53,766 nucleotides of DNA, taken from NCBI RefSeq assembly GCF_022179685.1, contig NZ_BPRB01000057.1, positions 1-53,766 on the forward strand, read 5' to 3'. Every line of letters starts with the position of its first letter. Positions within the stretch are counted from its first letter, which is position 1. Below the pieces are notes generated by a model, which ran no database searches, had not been told where the DNA came from, and saw only the letters and a list, made by a program, of their open reading frames with translations. The stretch is from Methylobacterium trifolii. Its GTDB lineage: Bacteria > Pseudomonadota > Alphaproteobacteria > Rhizobiales > Beijerinckiaceae. Below are positions 18,837 to 31,566 of the stretch, one piece after another. The position numbers and the translations under genes are program-made.

Positions 18837-19553
18837 TCAGGGAGCGGCGTCCTCGCCGACATAGTCGGCCCAGACCGGGCTCGGACCGAGGCCGGCGCGG
18901 AAGGCGTCGTGCCGGGCCCGCTCGGCTTCGGTCAGGCGCGCCCGGCTCACGCGCGGGCCCAGCGCGGCGGCCTCCTCCCCGGCGAGCGAGACGGCGGTGG
19001 CCGCGACGGCCCCGAGCCCGAGGCTCGCCTGCTTGCCGCCGAGCAGCTCGATATAGACCTCGGCCAGGATCTGCGCGTCGAGCAGCGCCCCGTGCTTGGT
19101 GCGCCGGGTGGTGTCGATGCCGTAGCGGCTGCACAGGGCATCGAGGTTGTTGGGCGCGCCGGGGTGCTTGCGCCGCGCCATCGGCAGGGTGTCGACCACC
19201 GCCTCCAGCGCGATGGGCTTGGGCGCCTGGGCACCCAGCCGGGCGTATTCCATGTTGAGGAAGCCCACGTCGAAGGGGGCGTTGTGGATCACCAGCCGGG
19301 CGTCGCCGCAGAACGCCAGCAGGTCGGCCGCGATCGCGGAGAAGGCCGGCTTGTCGGACAGGAACGCGTCGGAGAGCCCGTGCACCGCGAACGCCCCCTC
19401 CGAGACCGCCCGCTGCGGGTTGACGTAGCGGTGGAAGGTCTTGCCCGAGGGGATGTGGTTGAACAGCTCGACGCAGCCGATCTCGATCAGACGGTCGCCG
19501 TTCTTCGCGTCGGTGCCGGTGGTCTCGGTGTCGAGGACGATCTCGCGCAGCAT
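18837..19553 (-). CDS. dnaQ: DNA polymerase III subunit epsilon
   Basis: The 3'-5' proofreading exonuclease of the replicative polymerase. The 238-residue protein has ExoI LDTETTGTD (Asp, Glu metal ligands), ExoII HNAPFDVGFLN and ExoIII-epsilon HGALLDAQILAEVY, so it is a DEDDh enzyme. The C-terminal ~60 residues bind the polymerase alpha subunit in the family. ATG at 19553. In many related genomes dnaQ directly follows aroE-coaE; here those genes are about 17 kb away and on the other strand. It ends just before the operator sites of the RHH gene. Confidence 0.96.
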   Translation of the reverse strand: MLREIVLDTETTGTDAKNGDRLIEIGCVELFNHIPSGKTFHRYVNPQRAVSEGAFAVHGLSDAFLSDKPAFSAIAADLLAFCGDARLVIHNAPFDVGFLNMEYARLGAQAPKPIALEAVVDTLPMARRKHPGAPNNLDALCSRYGIDTTRRTKHGALLDAQILAEVYIELLGGKQASLGLGAVAATAVSLAGEEAAALGPRVSRARLTEAERARHDAFRAGLGPSPVWADYVGEDAAP

Positions 19554-19702
19554 CGGGGGTTTTCCGGCTCGGGCAGGGTTTCGAGCCGAGCCTACAGCAT
19601 CGGGCCGGATATGCGAGGCGGCCGGACGGAGGACTCCCGCCGATCCGGGGTTTTGTGAGGGGCACTTAATCCGCCCTCAACCCCTCCGGCCTCCGATGGG
19701 GC

Positions 19703-20752
19703 ATGCGCGCGAATTCCTCACCAGACACCGCCGGCACCGTTCCGATCGCGATGGCACCGGGCGACGCCCGGCTGCGGGCGGCCGTGCTCGCCTGGGGCGA
19801 CGGCCTCGCCCGCGAGCGGCGGATGGCGGCCAACACCGTCGTGGCCTACGAGCGGGACCTGCGCCAGTTCCTCACCCACCTCGACCGGCGCCACGGCACC
19901 CCGAGCCTGGAGCGGATCGTGGCGCTCAAGCCCCGCGACGTGCGCGGCTTCATGGCCGCACGCCGCGCCGAGGAGGTCGGCGGACGCTCCCTGATGCGGG
20001 CGCTCGCGGGCCTGCGCTCCTTCGCCCGATACCTGGAGCGCGAGGGCCACGGCACCGTGGCGGCGCTGGGCGCGGTGCGCTCGCCCAAGGTCGAGCGGCG
20101 GCTGCCGCGGCCCCTGCCTGTCGCAGCCGCCAGGGCGCTGACCGATGCGGACCTGCGCGCGGGCGAGGACCGGGAGCCCTGGGTGCTGATGCGCGATGCC
20201 GCCGTGCTCGCCCTGCTCTACGGGGCGGGCCTGCGCATCTCCGAAGCCCTGGGCATCGCCCGCCGGGACGCGCCTCTGCCGGGCTGCGACGCGCTCACCG
20301 TGCTCGGCAAGGGCGCCAAGGAGCGGATGGTGCCGGTGCTGCCGGTGGTGGCGCAGGCGGTCGCGGCCTACGTCGCCGCCTGCCCTCACCCTCTGCCTCC
20401 CGAAGGGCCGCTCTTCGTCGGCGCCCGCGGCGGCCCCCTGTCGCCCCGCATCATCCAGTATGCGGTGGCCCGTGCCCGCGGGGCCCTCGGCCTGCCCGAC
20501 AGCGCCACGCCGCACGCCCTGCGCCACTCCTTCGCCACCCATCTCCTCGCCCGGCAGGGGGAGTTGCGCGCGATCCAGGAACTGCTCGGCCACGCCTCCC
20601 TGTCCACGACCCAGCTCTACACCAAGGTCGACGCCACCCGCCTGATGAGCGCCTTCGACGCCACCCATCCCCGTGCCGGCCGGACCGCGCGGCCGGGCGC
20701 CAGGCCCTGGCCGGAGGCGCAACCTATGGATGCATTAGAAGCTGAAAGGTAA
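19703..20752 (+). CDS. xerC: Tyrosine recombinase XerC
   Basis: Site-specific recombinase that with XerD resolves chromosome dimers at dif. The 349-residue protein has an N-terminal SAM-like core-binding domain (about 22-115) and a catalytic domain with LRISEALG (first Arg), GKGAKERMVP (Lys), HALRHSFATHLL (His-x-x-Arg), GHASLSTTQLY (His and nucleophile Tyr). It is intact and somewhat longer than average owing to an ~18-residue leader and a disordered C-terminal tail. A genuine integrase of a mobile element is possible but unlikely: no att repeats or phage genes are nearby. It is divergent from dnaQ. Confidence 0.9.
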   Translation: MRANSSPDTAGTVPIAMAPGDARLRAAVLAWGDGLARERRMAANTVVAYERDLRQFLTHLDRRHGTPSLERIVALKPRDVRGFMAARRAEEVGGRSLMRALAGLRSFARYLEREGHGTVAALGAVRSPKVERRLPRPLPVAAARALTDADLRAGEDREPWVLMRDAAVLALLYGAGLRISEALGIARRDAPLPGCDALTVLGKGAKERMVPVLPVVAQAVAAYVAACPHPLPPEGPLFVGARGGPLSPRIIQYAVARARGALGLPDSATPHALRHSFATHLLARQGELRAIQELLGHASLSTTQLYTKVDATRLMSAFDATHPRAGRTARPGARPWPEAQPMDALEAER

Positions 20753-20871
20753 CATTTTATACAATTACGGCAATCTACCGAAACCATAGGCGCACCCCCA
20801 TGCTGATTAAGGCAGCGCTCACCTTTGTCGTCTAAAACTACGGGAGATTTAGAAGGATTGGACGGCCAGCC

Positions 20872-21729
20872 ATGCCCGGAAGCATCCTCGACACGGGTCC
20901 GGCCAACGTCGTGATCGCGGATTGCGACGCCGACCGGCGCGCGACCCTGGCGGAGATCGTACGGGGGTTCGACGCCTCCGCGCTGATCCACGAGGCCACG
21001 TCGGGCACGGACCTCGTCGACATCGTCCTCGCGCACAAGCCGACGCTCGCCTTCGTCGGGATGAAGCTCGACGGGCTGAGCGGCCCCGAAGCGGTCGCGT
21101 TCGCACGCAAGCGCGGCGGGGTGCTGCCCTGCCTGGTCCTCATCACCTCCCGCGTCCTGCCGCAATGGCAGGACCTGGCCCAGAGCCTCGGCGCCTACGA
21201 GGTGCTGAAGACGCCCCTCGACCCCGCCCACATCGAGAGCCTGCTGCACGCCGACGCCCGCCGACGCCGGCCGACGCGGACCCTGCTGGCCTCCTCGTCG
21301 GAAGCCGGGCGCGGCGCCGTCGCCCGCGTGCTGACCCGCAGCGGCTTCAACCTGGCGGTGGACGAGACCGAGTGCGGGCGCCACGCCTTGAAGCTGATGA
21401 AGCTCGGCACCTACGGCCTCGCCTTCATCGACACCAAGCTCGACGGGATCGACGGCCTCGAACTCGCCTGCCAGGTCCAGACCCTGGGCCTGCCCGCCCA
21501 CATCACCCTGCTGACGATGAGCGACCCGGAGCCCATCGCCCAGGCCGCGCGCTATTTCGGCGTCGAGTTCGTCCTGAGGATGCCGTTCTACCCCCGCGAC
21601 ATCGACCTCGCGCTCCACCACGCGCTGGGCCTGCGCCGGCCCTACCTGCTGAACGCCCTCACGGCCCCCCCGGCCCCCACCGCACTGCTCCGCATCGCCG
21701 ACCTCGCCCCGCAACGCCGCTCGGCGTGA
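20872..21729 (+). CDS. Two-receiver-domain protein with complementary degenerate sites
   Basis: A 285-residue cytosolic protein made of two REC-like domains (about 12-127 and 136-250) and no output domain. REC1 keeps the acidic pair (Asp17, Asp19), Thr92 and Lys113, but the phospho-acceptor position is Gly63 (LAFVGMKLDG). REC2 keeps the acceptor Asp187 (LAFIDTKLDG) and Thr215, but its acidic pair is replaced by Ser/Ser-Glu (LASSSEAGR) and the Lys is Arg236. The domains share the unusual KLDG loop, suggesting internal duplication. No kinase gene is adjacent. The preceding ~115 nt are AT-rich, a likely promoter. Function unknown; a phospho-independent or partner-type regulator is plausible. Confidence 0.8.
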   Translation: MPGSILDTGPANVVIADCDADRRATLAEIVRGFDASALIHEATSGTDLVDIVLAHKPTLAFVGMKLDGLSGPEAVAFARKRGGVLPCLVLITSRVLPQWQDLAQSLGAYEVLKTPLDPAHIESLLHADARRRRPTRTLLASSSEAGRGAVARVLTRSGFNLAVDETECGRHALKLMKLGTYGLAFIDTKLDGIDGLELACQVQTLGLPAHITLLTMSDPEPIAQAARYFGVEFVLRMPFYPRDIDLALHHALGLRRPYLLNALTAPPAPTALLRIADLAPQRRSA

Positions 21730-21740
21730 GCAGGTTTTCT

Positions 21741-21769
21741 CCCTCCCCCGCCGCAATGGGGGGACGGAA
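21741..21769. repeat. Imperfect CCCTCCCCC-type hairpin (copy 3) between convergent genes
   Basis: CCCTCCCCC at 21741-21749, followed after ten bases by GGGGGGACGG. It lies 11 nt after the REC-protein stop and 12 nt from the lpd stop, so a bidirectional terminator role is plausible. It belongs to the same hairpin family as 61-84. Confidence 0.55.
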
Positions 21770-21781
21770 GGCGAACCCCCG

Positions 21782-23185
21782 TCAGACGTGGATCGCGCGC
21801 TTGCCCACCGCGAGCGCCGCCTCCTTGACCGCCTCGGTCAGGGTGGGATGGGCGTGGCAGGTGCGGGCGATGTCCTCGGCGCTGGCGCCGAACTCCATCG
21901 CCACCGCGACCTCGGCGATGAGGTTGCCCGCATCCGCGCCGACGATGTGCACGCCGAGCACCCGGTCGCTCTTGGCGTCAGCCAGCACCTTCACGAAGCC
22001 CTCAGTGGTGCCGTTGGCCTTGGCCCGGCCGTTGGCCGTGAACGGGAATTTCCCGGCATTGTAGGCGATTCCGTCCTTCTTCAGCTCCTCCTCGGTCCGG
22101 CCCACCGAGGCCACCTCCGGGTAGGTGTAGACCACGTTCGGGATCACGGCGTAGTTCACGTGGCCGGACTGGCCCGCCAGCAATTCGGCCACCGCGACGC
22201 CCTCGTCCTCGGCCTTGTGGGCCAGCATCGGCCCGGCGATCACGTCGCCGATGGCGTAGATGCCGGTGACGTTGGTGGCATAGTGGTTGTCCGTCTGGAT
22301 GCGGCCCTTGGCGTCGACCTGCACGCCCACGCCCTCCAGGCCGAGGCCGGCCGTGTAGGGCACCCGGCCGATGGCCACGAGCACCACGTCGGCCGAGAGC
22401 TTCTCGGATTCACCGCCGGCTGCGGGCTCGACCGTGACGGCGGCGCCCTTCTTGCCCAATTCGACGCCGGTGACCTTGGTGGAGAGCCGGAAGGCGATGC
22501 CCTGCTTTTCCAGGATGCGCTGGAACTGCTTGCCGACCTCGCCGTCCATCCCCGGCAGCACCCGGTCGAGATACTCCACCACCGTCACCTCGGCGCCGAG
22601 CCGGCGCCAGACCGAGCCGAGTTCGAGCCCGATCACGCCCGCGCCGATGACCAGGAGGCGCTTGGGCACCCGGTCGAGTTCGAGCGCCCCGGTGGAGGAG
22701 ACCACCACCGTCTCGTCGATGGTCACGCCCGGCAGCGGCGTCACGTCCGAGCCGGTGGCGACGACGATGTTCTTCGTCTCCAGCATCCGGTTGCCGCCAT
22801 CCTCCGAGATCACCTCGACGCGGCCGGCGCCCGCGATCCGGCCGGTGCCGTGGAAGGTCTCGACCTTGTTCTTCTTCAGGAGGAACTCGACGCCCTTGGT
22901 GTTGCCGGCCACCGCCTCCGCCTTGAAGCCCTGCATCGTCTTCAGGTCGAGCTTGGGCGTGCCGACGTCGATGCCGAGCGCCGGGAAGTGCTTGGTGGCC
23001 TCCTCGAAGGCCTCCGAGGCGTGGAGCAGCGCCTTGGAGGGGATGCAGCCGACGTTGAGGCAGGTGCCGCCGTGGGTCGCCCGCTTCTCGACCACCGCGG
23101 TGCGCAGGCCGAGCTGGGCCGCGCGGATGGCGCAGACGTAGCCGCCGGGGCCGGTGCCGATGACGACGAGATCGTAGCTGCTCAT
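21782..23185 (-). CDS. lpd: Dihydrolipoyl dehydrogenase (E3)
   Basis: Re-oxidises dihydrolipoamide on 2-oxo-acid dehydrogenase E2, passing electrons to NAD+ via FAD. The 467-residue protein shows the FAD motif [10 protein letters not shown] near the N-terminus, the redox pair in [16 protein letters not shown], the NAD motif [13 protein letters not shown] (about 180-192) and the dimer-interface His-Glu in [18 protein letters not shown] at 23185 gives the standard start [10 protein letters not shown]. It is the last gene of the TCA cluster in this window, separated from sucB by three foreign-looking genes. Confidence 0.96.
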   Translation of the reverse strand: MSSYDLVVIGTGPGGYVCAIRAAQLGLRTAVVEKRATHGGTCLNVGCIPSKALLHASEAFEEATKHFPALGIDVGTPKLDLKTMQGFKAEAVAGNTKGVEFLLKKNKVETFHGTGRIAGAGRVEVISEDGGNRMLETKNIVVATGSDVTPLPGVTIDETVVVSSTGALELDRVPKRLLVIGAGVIGLELGSVWRRLGAEVTVVEYLDRVLPGMDGEVGKQFQRILEKQGIAFRLSTKVTGVELGKKGAAVTVEPAAGGESEKLSADVVLVAIGRVPYTAGLGLEGVGVQVDAKGRIQTDNHYATNVTGIYAIGDVIAGPMLAHKAEDEGVAVAELLAGQSGHVNYAVIPNVVYTYPEVASVGRTEEELKKDGIAYNAGKFPFTANGRAKANGTTEGFVKVLADAKSDRVLGVHIVGADAGNLIAEVAVAMEFGASAEDIARTCHAHPTLTEAVKEAALAVGKRAIHV

Positions 23186-23259
23186 GGCGTTTCGTTCCTG
23201 GTTCGAATGCGATCTGCGGCCGGGCGGAGCGCCGCGGGCCGTGGTCGGAATCCCTGCGG

Positions 23260-24015
23260 TCAGCGTCCGCCCGACACGTCGAGGATGGCGCCGGTGGTGT
23301 AGGCGGCCTCGTCCGAGAGCAGCCAGAGGATCGGGCCGGCGATTTCCTCCGCCGTCCCGGCCCGCTTCATCGGCACAAAGGGGCCCATCGCCGCGGCCCG
23401 GCCGGGCTGGCCGCCGCTGGCGTGGATCTCCGTGTCGATGACCCCCGGCGCGACCGCGTTGACGCGGATGCCCTCGTCGGCGACCTCGCGGGCGAGCCCG
23501 ACGGTGAAGCTGTCGATCGCCCCCTTCGAGGCGGCGTAGTCCACGTACTGCCCCGCCCCGCCGAGCTTGGCCGCCACGGACGACAGGTTGACGATCGCCC
23601 CGCCCCGGCCGCCGTGCGTCGTGGACATCCGCCGCACCGCCTCGCGGGCGCAGAGCAGGCTGCCGACGACGTTGGTCGAGAACATCCGGTGCAGGCGCGC
23701 CGCGCCCATCGCGTCGACGCGCGCGGCCACGTCCACCACGCCGGCATTGTTGACGAGCGCCGTGACGGTGCCGAGACGGTCGGCCGCCTCGAACAGGGCG
23801 ACCACGTCGCCCTCGTCGGCGACGTCGCCGCGCACCGCCACCGCCCGGCCGCCCTCCGCCTCGATCGCGGCCACGACGGCCTTGGCGGCGCCCGCGTCCG
23901 AGACGTAGCTGAGGCAGACCCGGTAGCCGCGGCGCGCCGCCAGGAGCGACACGGCCCGGCCGATGCCCCGGCCGCCGCCGGTGACGACCGCGACGGCGTC
24001 GGAGGAGGGCGTCAC
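23260..24015 (-). CDS. SDR-family NAD(P)-dependent oxidoreductase
   Basis: A 251-residue classical short-chain dehydrogenase. It has the cofactor motif TGGGRGIG (about 12-19), NNAG (about 89-92), catalytic Ser in NLSSVAAK, and the YxxxK motif in DYAASKGA. The C-terminal [14 protein letters not shown] is typical. It resembles glucose-1-dehydrogenase/FabG-like members; the substrate is not predictable. The start appears to be GTG at 24015. It sits in the gap between sucB and lpd on the same strand, 74 nt before lpd and 94 nt after the pentapeptide ORF, so it may be co-transcribed with the TCA genes. Confidence 0.88.
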   Translation of the reverse strand: MTPSSDAVAVVTGGGRGIGRAVSLLAARRGYRVCLSYVSDAGAAKAVVAAIEAEGGRAVAVRGDVADEGDVVALFEAADRLGTVTALVNNAGVVDVAARVDAMGAARLHRMFSTNVVGSLLCAREAVRRMSTTHGGRGGAIVNLSSVAAKLGGAGQYVDYAASKGAIDSFTVGLAREVADEGIRVNAVAPGVIDTEIHASGGQPGRAAAMGPFVPMKRAGTAEEIAGPILWLLSDEAAYTTGAILDVSGGR

Positions 24016-24109
24016 CGGCCGACCTCTCGGGATGCGCCCGGAAGGGGGCCGCCGGAGGAGCGGACGCGTCCGGCATCGAGGACGGTCGGGAGATCGTGCC
24101 GAGGCGACA

Positions 24110-24445
24110 TCAGGAGCGTGTGCCCGCGGGTTCCGAGGGGGCTTCGATTGCGCGGTACAGCCGTTCCTTATCGATATAGGCCGGCAACAGAGTGCGCTCG
24201 TCGATGACGGCGCCGGCGAGCTGCTCCACCGTCAAGTTCTTCGCGCCCGTGAGATCGGCGCCACGCAGGATCGTCCCGACGAGACGGGCGCCGAGAAAAT
24301 CCGCATCCCTGAACTGCGCACCGCTCGCGTCGGCCCTCGACAGATCGGCCTTATGCAGGGTGGTCCCGTTCCAGTTCGTCCGCTGAAGGAACGCGCCGTG
24401 CACGTCGAGAACCGGAGCGGTCCTATTCATCGGCTGACTTTTCAT
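24110..24445 (-). CDS. Pentapeptide-repeat half of a split gene
   Basis: A 111-residue protein. Residues about 18-75 carry A(D/N)LSxx repeats (LHKADLSRADASGAQFRDAD and following), and the end has the LTVEQLAGAVIDERTLLP tail common to one family of pentapeptide proteins. That family normally begins with a TM helix and a VRLGAIYVLR helical segment; exactly those features are encoded by the overlapping gene just upstream in another frame. ATG at 24445 has GAGG about 10 bases upstream; ATG at 24430 is an alternative. The overlap with the upstream stop suggests translational coupling or a frameshifted single gene. Confidence 0.65.
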   Translation of the reverse strand: MKSQPMNRTAPVLDVHGAFLQRTNWNGTTLHKADLSRADASGAQFRDADFLGARLVGTILRGADLTGAKNLTVEQLAGAVIDERTLLPAYIDKERLYRAIEAPSEPAGTRS

Positions 24446-24836
24446 CTGCCCCAATCCTCATGCGCAACGTACTGATGATAGCCTGTACGTCGATCGGAGG
24501 ATTCGGGTCGCTGTCATCTGGACGACGCATGCGCAGGTGCGTCTGCAGCAACTCGAATACCGGATTTGCGAGATCGGGAAAATCGCGGCTGACCTCACGA
24601 AGCACGTAGATCGCACCCAGGCGAACCTCAAGACGCTCGTCCACGAGTCGTCCGACGGCCCGGTTAAACAGTTCCGTGACATGGGCACGACGGGCAAGCT
24701 CCGCCTGGGCTGCTGCGGAGCCCGCTTGCGTGCGCTCAGGCGTCAACTTTCGCCAAGCGAGAACCAAGCCGCCGAAGGCCGCAAGTGCGAGACCGAGGTT
24801 CCGCACGATCTCCGAAACGAGCACCCAAGTCTGCAT
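24423..24836 (-). CDS. Membrane-anchored N-terminal half of a split pentapeptide protein
   Basis: A 137-residue protein with one TM helix (about 10-28), a helical linker, then FNRAVGRLVDERLEVRLGAI and a segment ending PIDVQAIISTLRMR. In single-chain relatives (bacterial pentapeptide proteins with an N-terminal TM) this block is followed directly by the repeats; here the frame stops at 24423 and the repeats continue one frame over, with 23 nt of overlap to the best start. It is 22 nt downstream of sucB, so it is probably transcribed with it. No function is established. Confidence 0.65.
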   Translation of the reverse strand: MQTWVLVSEIVRNLGLALAAFGGLVLAWRKLTPERTQAGSAAAQAELARRAHVTELFNRAVGRLVDERLEVRLGAIYVLREVSRDFPDLANPVFELLQTHLRMRRPDDSDPNPPIDVQAIISTLRMRIGADEKSADE

Positions 24837-24858
24837 CCGGCATGCGGCCCGACGCTCC

Positions 24859-26175
24859 TCACAGGTCCAGCACGAGCCGCGCCGGGTCCTCCAGGGCCTC
24901 CTTGACCCGCACCAGGAAGGTCACGGCCTCCTTCCCGTCCACGATGCGGTGGTCGTAGGACAGCGCCAGGTACATCATCGGCCGCGCCTCGATCTTGCCG
25001 GCCCGGACCACCGGGCGCTCCTCGATCCGGTGCATCCCGAGGATGCCCGACTGGGGGGCGTTGAGGATCGGGGTCGACATCAGCGAGCCGTAGATGCCGC
25101 CGTTGGTGATGGTGAAGGTGCCGCCCTGCATCTCGTCGATGGAGAGCTTGCCGTCCCGCGCCTTCTTGCCGAAGCCACTGATCGTCTTCTCGATGCCGGC
25201 GATGGAGAGGTCGTCGGCATCGCGCACCACCGGCACCACGAGGCCCTTGTCGGTCCCGACGGCGATGCCGATGTGGTAGTAGTTCTTGTAGACGAGGTCC
25301 TGCCCGTCGATCTCGGCGTTGACGGCCGGCACGTCCTTGAGCGCCCCGATCACCGCCTTGGTGAAGAAGCCCATGAAGCCGAGCTTCGTGCCGTGCTTCT
25401 TCTCGAACATGTCCTTGTACTGGGTGCGCATCGCCATCACGGCGCCCATGTCCACGTCGTTGAACGTGGTCAGCATCGCCGCCGTGTCCTGCGCGTCCTT
25501 GAGGCGGCGGGCGATGGTCTGGCGCAGCTTGGTCATGCGCACGCGCTCTTCCCGCGCGGCATCATCTGGCTTCGAGGCCGGGCGCGGCGGGGTCGGGCGC
25601 GCTTCCCTGGCGGGAGCGGGTGCCGGCTGCGACGCGCCCTTCGCGATGGCGTCGAGCATGTCGCCCTTGGTGACGCGGCCGTCCTTGCCGCTGCCGTTGA
25701 CGCCGGAGGGGTCGAGGCCGGACTCGCGGGCGAGCCTGCCCACGGCCGGGCCGTTGTCGTCGGCCGACCGCACCCCTTGCGGGGCCGCCTCGCCGTGGTT
25801 GCCGTAGCCGGCCGAAGAGTCCTCGGAGGACTTGGTCTGCGACGGTTCGGCGGCTTTGGGCGCCTCGCTGCGGCTTTCGGACTTGGTCTCGGCCGCCTTC
25901 TTCGGGGCTTCCTTCTTACCGCTGCCCCCGCCGGCGCCCGCCTCGACGATCGAGCCGAGCAGCGCGCCGGGCTCCACCGTCTCGCCGTCCTTGACCAGGA
26001 TCTCGCCGAGTTCGCCGGCCGCCGGGGCGTTGACCTCGAGCGTCACCTTGTCGGTCTCGAGTTCCACCAGGGGCTCGTCGGCCGCCACCGCGTCGCCGGG
26101 CTTCTTGAACCAGCGGCCGATGGTGGCCTCGCTCACGGATTCGCCGAGCGTCGGGACGAGGATGTCGGTTGCCAT
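24859..26175 (-). CDS. sucB: 2-oxoglutarate dehydrogenase E2 (dihydrolipoyl succinyltransferase)
   Basis: Transfers the succinyl group to CoA within the 2-oxoglutarate dehydrogenase complex. The 438-residue protein has one lipoyl domain (1-77, lipoyl Lys in ETDKVTLEV), a Lys/Glu/Ala/Ser-rich linker (about 80-120), a peripheral-subunit-binding domain (about 130-170, [20 protein letters not shown]) and the catalytic domain with [10 protein letters not shown] (His-x-x-x-Asp). ATG at 26175 is the standard start; the same frame stays open for almost 3 kb upstream by GC bias but that is antisense-like reading of sucA. It is 92 nt downstream of sucA. Confidence 0.97.
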   Translation of the reverse strand: MATDILVPTLGESVSEATIGRWFKKPGDAVAADEPLVELETDKVTLEVNAPAAGELGEILVKDGETVEPGALLGSIVEAGAGGGSGKKEAPKKAAETKSESRSEAPKAAEPSQTKSSEDSSAGYGNHGEAAPQGVRSADDNGPAVGRLARESGLDPSGVNGSGKDGRVTKGDMLDAIAKGASQPAPAPAREARPTPPRPASKPDDAAREERVRMTKLRQTIARRLKDAQDTAAMLTTFNDVDMGAVMAMRTQYKDMFEKKHGTKLGFMGFFTKAVIGALKDVPAVNAEIDGQDLVYKNYYHIGIAVGTDKGLVVPVVRDADDLSIAGIEKTISGFGKKARDGKLSIDEMQGGTFTITNGGIYGSLMSTPILNAPQSGILGMHRIEERPVVRAGKIEARPMMYLALSYDHRIVDGKEAVTFLVRVKEALEDPARLVLDL

Positions 26176-26267
26176 TGCTTTGCGCTCACGCCGGATCGGT
26201 TGGGCCGTGCCGGACGGCCGGGATATGTGCGCGGCGGCCCAGGAGAGCCGCCGCGGAGTCGTAAAAA

Positions 26268-29252
<2,985 letters not shown>

Positions 29253-29375
29253 CGGCCGGTCATCCTGTTCCTCGGGCGTCCCGCCTGCGCGAGCCGCCGC
29301 TGTCCCGCATCGGCGACGCGACACGCGTCCCTCCGGCCTCGCCGAGGCCGCCTGCCGGTGCATTGTCCGTGTCGG

Positions 29376-29399
29376 GCGGGGCGGCCGGGGCCGCCCCGC
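29376..29399. other. GC hairpin between sucD and sucA
   Basis: GCGGGGCGGCC (29376-29386) pairs with 29389-29399, an 11-bp stem with only two bases between. It lies in the 214-nt sucD-sucA spacer on the transcribed strand, without a T-run. It could tune expression or mark a processing site between the two parts of the cluster. Confidence 0.55.
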
Positions 29400-29466
29400 G
29401 AGTCATATGGGCGGCCGGGCCGTGCGAGAGCCGCAAGCCTGCCGCGCGCGAAAAAAGCAGCCCCGC

Positions 29467-30351
29467 TCAGCCCTTGAGCACCTCGACCAGCGTCGAGCCG
29501 AGGCGGGCGGGAGAGGGCGAGACGCGGATGCCCGCCGCCTCCATCGCCGCGATCTTGTCCTCGGCGCCGCCCTTGCCGCCGGAGATGATGGCGCCCGCAT
29601 GCCCCATGCGCCGGCCCGGAGGCGCGGTGCGGCCGGCGATGAAGCCCACCATCGGCTTCTTGCGGCCGCGCTTGGCCTCGTCAGCGATGAACTGCGCGGC
29701 CTCTTCCTCGGCCGAGCCGCCGATCTCGCCGATCATCACGATCGACTCGGTCTTCGGGTCGGCCAGGAACAGCTCCAGCATGGCGATGAACTCGGTACCC
29801 TTGACCGGGTCGCCGCCGATGCCGACCGCCGTGGTCTGGCCCAGGCCCGCCGTCGAGGTCTGGAACACCGCCTCGTAGGTCAGCGTGCCCGAGCGCGAGA
29901 CGATGCCCACCGAGCCGCGCTTGAAGATGTTGGCCGGCATGATGCCGATCTTCGATTCGCCTGCGGTGACGACGCCGGGGCAGTTCGGGCCGATGAGGCG
30001 CGACTTCGAGCCCTCCAGCGCGCGCTTGACCCGCACCATGTCGAGCACCGGAATCCCTTCCGTGATGCAGACGATGAGCGGGATCTCGGCAGCGATCGCC
30101 TCGCAGATGGCGTCGGCCGCGCCCGGCGGGGGCACGTAGACCACGCTGGCGTCGGCGCCGGTGGCCTCGCGGGCCTCGGCCACCGTGTCGAAGACCGGCA
30201 GGCCGAGATGCGTGGCCCCGCCTTTGCCCGGCGAGGTGCCGCCGACCATCTTGGTGCCGTAGCTGAGCGCCTGCTCGGAGTGGAAGGTGCCGTTCTTGCC
30301 GGTGAAGCCCTGGCAGATGACTTTTGTGTTCGCGTCGATGAGGATGGACAT
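29467..30351 (-). CDS. sucD: Succinyl-CoA synthetase alpha subunit (ADP/GDP-forming)
   Basis: Forms succinate and NTP from succinyl-CoA with SucC; this subunit carries the CoA site and the phosphorylated His. The 294-residue protein shows the Rossmann start ([18 protein letters not shown]), LIGPNCPG, and the phospho-His in [12 protein letters not shown] near residue 247. ATG at 30351 is five bases after the sucC stop, the usual coupled arrangement. Confidence 0.97.
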   Translation of the reverse strand: MSILIDANTKVICQGFTGKNGTFHSEQALSYGTKMVGGTSPGKGGATHLGLPVFDTVAEAREATGADASVVYVPPPGAADAICEAIAAEIPLIVCITEGIPVLDMVRVKRALEGSKSRLIGPNCPGVVTAGESKIGIMPANIFKRGSVGIVSRSGTLTYEAVFQTSTAGLGQTTAVGIGGDPVKGTEFIAMLELFLADPKTESIVMIGEIGGSAEEEAAQFIADEAKRGRKKPMVGFIAGRTAPPGRRMGHAGAIISGGKGGAEDKIAAMEAAGIRVSPSPARLGSTLVEVLKG

Positions 30352-30356
30352 CGGCT

Positions 30357-31553
30357 TCAGCCCTTCTTCACGGCGGCGACGATCTTCTGGGCGGCGTCGT
30401 CGAGGTCGTCCGCCGGGATCACGTTGAGGCCCGAGCTGCGGATGATCTCCTTGCCCTCCTCGACGTTGGTGCCTTCGAGCCGCACCACCAGGGGGACTTC
30501 GAGGCCCACCGCCTTCACCGCCGCGATCACCCCGCGGGCGATCACGTCGCACTTCATGATCCCGCCGAAGATGTTGACGAGGATGCCCTTCACCTGCGGG
30601 TCGGCGGTGATGATCTTGAAGGCCGCCGTGACCTTCTCCTCCGAGGCGCCGCCGCCCACGTCGAGGAAGTTGGCCGGCTCCTCGCCGTAGAGCTTGATGA
30701 TGTCCAGCGTCGCCATGGCCAGCCCGGCGCCGTTGACCATGCAGCCGATGGTGCCGTCGAGCGCGATGTAGGCGAGGTCGTACTTGGAGGCCTCGATCTC
30801 CTTGGCGTCCTCCTCGGTCTCGTCGCGCAGGGCCACGATGTCGGGGTGGCGGTAGAGGGCGTTGGAGTCGAAGGAGATCTTGGCGTCGAGGCACTTGAGG
30901 TGGCCGTCGCCGGTGAGCACGAGCGGGTTGATCTCCAGCATGCTCATGTCCTTGGCGGTGAACGCCGCGTAGAGCTTGGCCGTGAGGTCGCCCGCCTCCT
31001 TGGCCTGGGCGCCGGAGAGCCCCAGGGCCTTGGCGACCGCCCGGCCGTGGTGGGGCATGATGCCGGTGGCCGGATCGACCGAGAAGGTGACGATCTTCTC
31101 CGGCGTGTCGTGGGCCACGGTCTCGATGTCCATGCCGCCCTCCGTCGAGACGACGAAGGCGATCTGCCCGGTCTCGCGGTCGACCAGCATCGAGAGGTAG
31201 AACTCCTCGGCGATCTGCGCGCCTTCCTCGATGTAGAGGCGGTTGACCTGCTTGCCGGCCTCGCCGGTCTGGATCGTGACCAGCGTCTGGCCCAGCATCT
31301 CGCCGGCGTAGAGCTTCACCTCGTCGATCGACTTGGTGACGCGCACGCCGCCCTTGGCGCCCGCCGGCGCGCCCTTGAAGGTGCCCTTGCCGCGCCCGCC
31401 CGCGTGGATCTGGCTCTTCACCACCCAGACCGGGCCGCCGAGCTCCTTGGCGGCCGCCTCGGCCTCTTCCGGCTTGAAGATCGGCACGCCGCGGGAGACC
31501 GGCAGACCGAACTCCTTCAGCACCGCCTTGGCCTGGTATTCGTGGATGTTCAT
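30357..31553 (-). CDS. sucC: Succinyl-CoA synthetase beta subunit
   Basis: Nucleotide-binding subunit of succinyl-CoA synthetase. The 398-residue protein begins with the standard [16 protein letters not shown], has an ATP-grasp fold with [18 protein letters not shown] (about 45-62) and the C-terminal domain with [15 protein letters not shown]. It lies directly upstream of sucD and 108 nt downstream of mdh, with an inverted heptad-repeat element between. The length is normal and no defect is visible. Confidence 0.97.
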   Translation of the reverse strand: MNIHEYQAKAVLKEFGLPVSRGVPIFKPEEAEAAAKELGGPVWVVKSQIHAGGRGKGTFKGAPAGAKGGVRVTKSIDEVKLYAGEMLGQTLVTIQTGEAGKQVNRLYIEEGAQIAEEFYLSMLVDRETGQIAFVVSTEGGMDIETVAHDTPEKIVTFSVDPATGIMPHHGRAVAKALGLSGAQAKEAGDLTAKLYAAFTAKDMSMLEINPLVLTGDGHLKCLDAKISFDSNALYRHPDIVALRDETEEDAKEIEASKYDLAYIALDGTIGCMVNGAGLAMATLDIIKLYGEEPANFLDVGGGASEEKVTAAFKIITADPQVKGILVNIFGGIMKCDVIARGVIAAVKAVGLEVPLVVRLEGTNVEEGKEIIRSSGLNVIPADDLDDAAQKIVAAVKKG

Positions 31554-31566
31554 CGGGCTTCTCCGG

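Noticed and set aside
19703..20752. Phage or island integrase instead of XerC
   Set aside because: The protein has XerC layout and length and no att repeats, and there are no phage genes around it.
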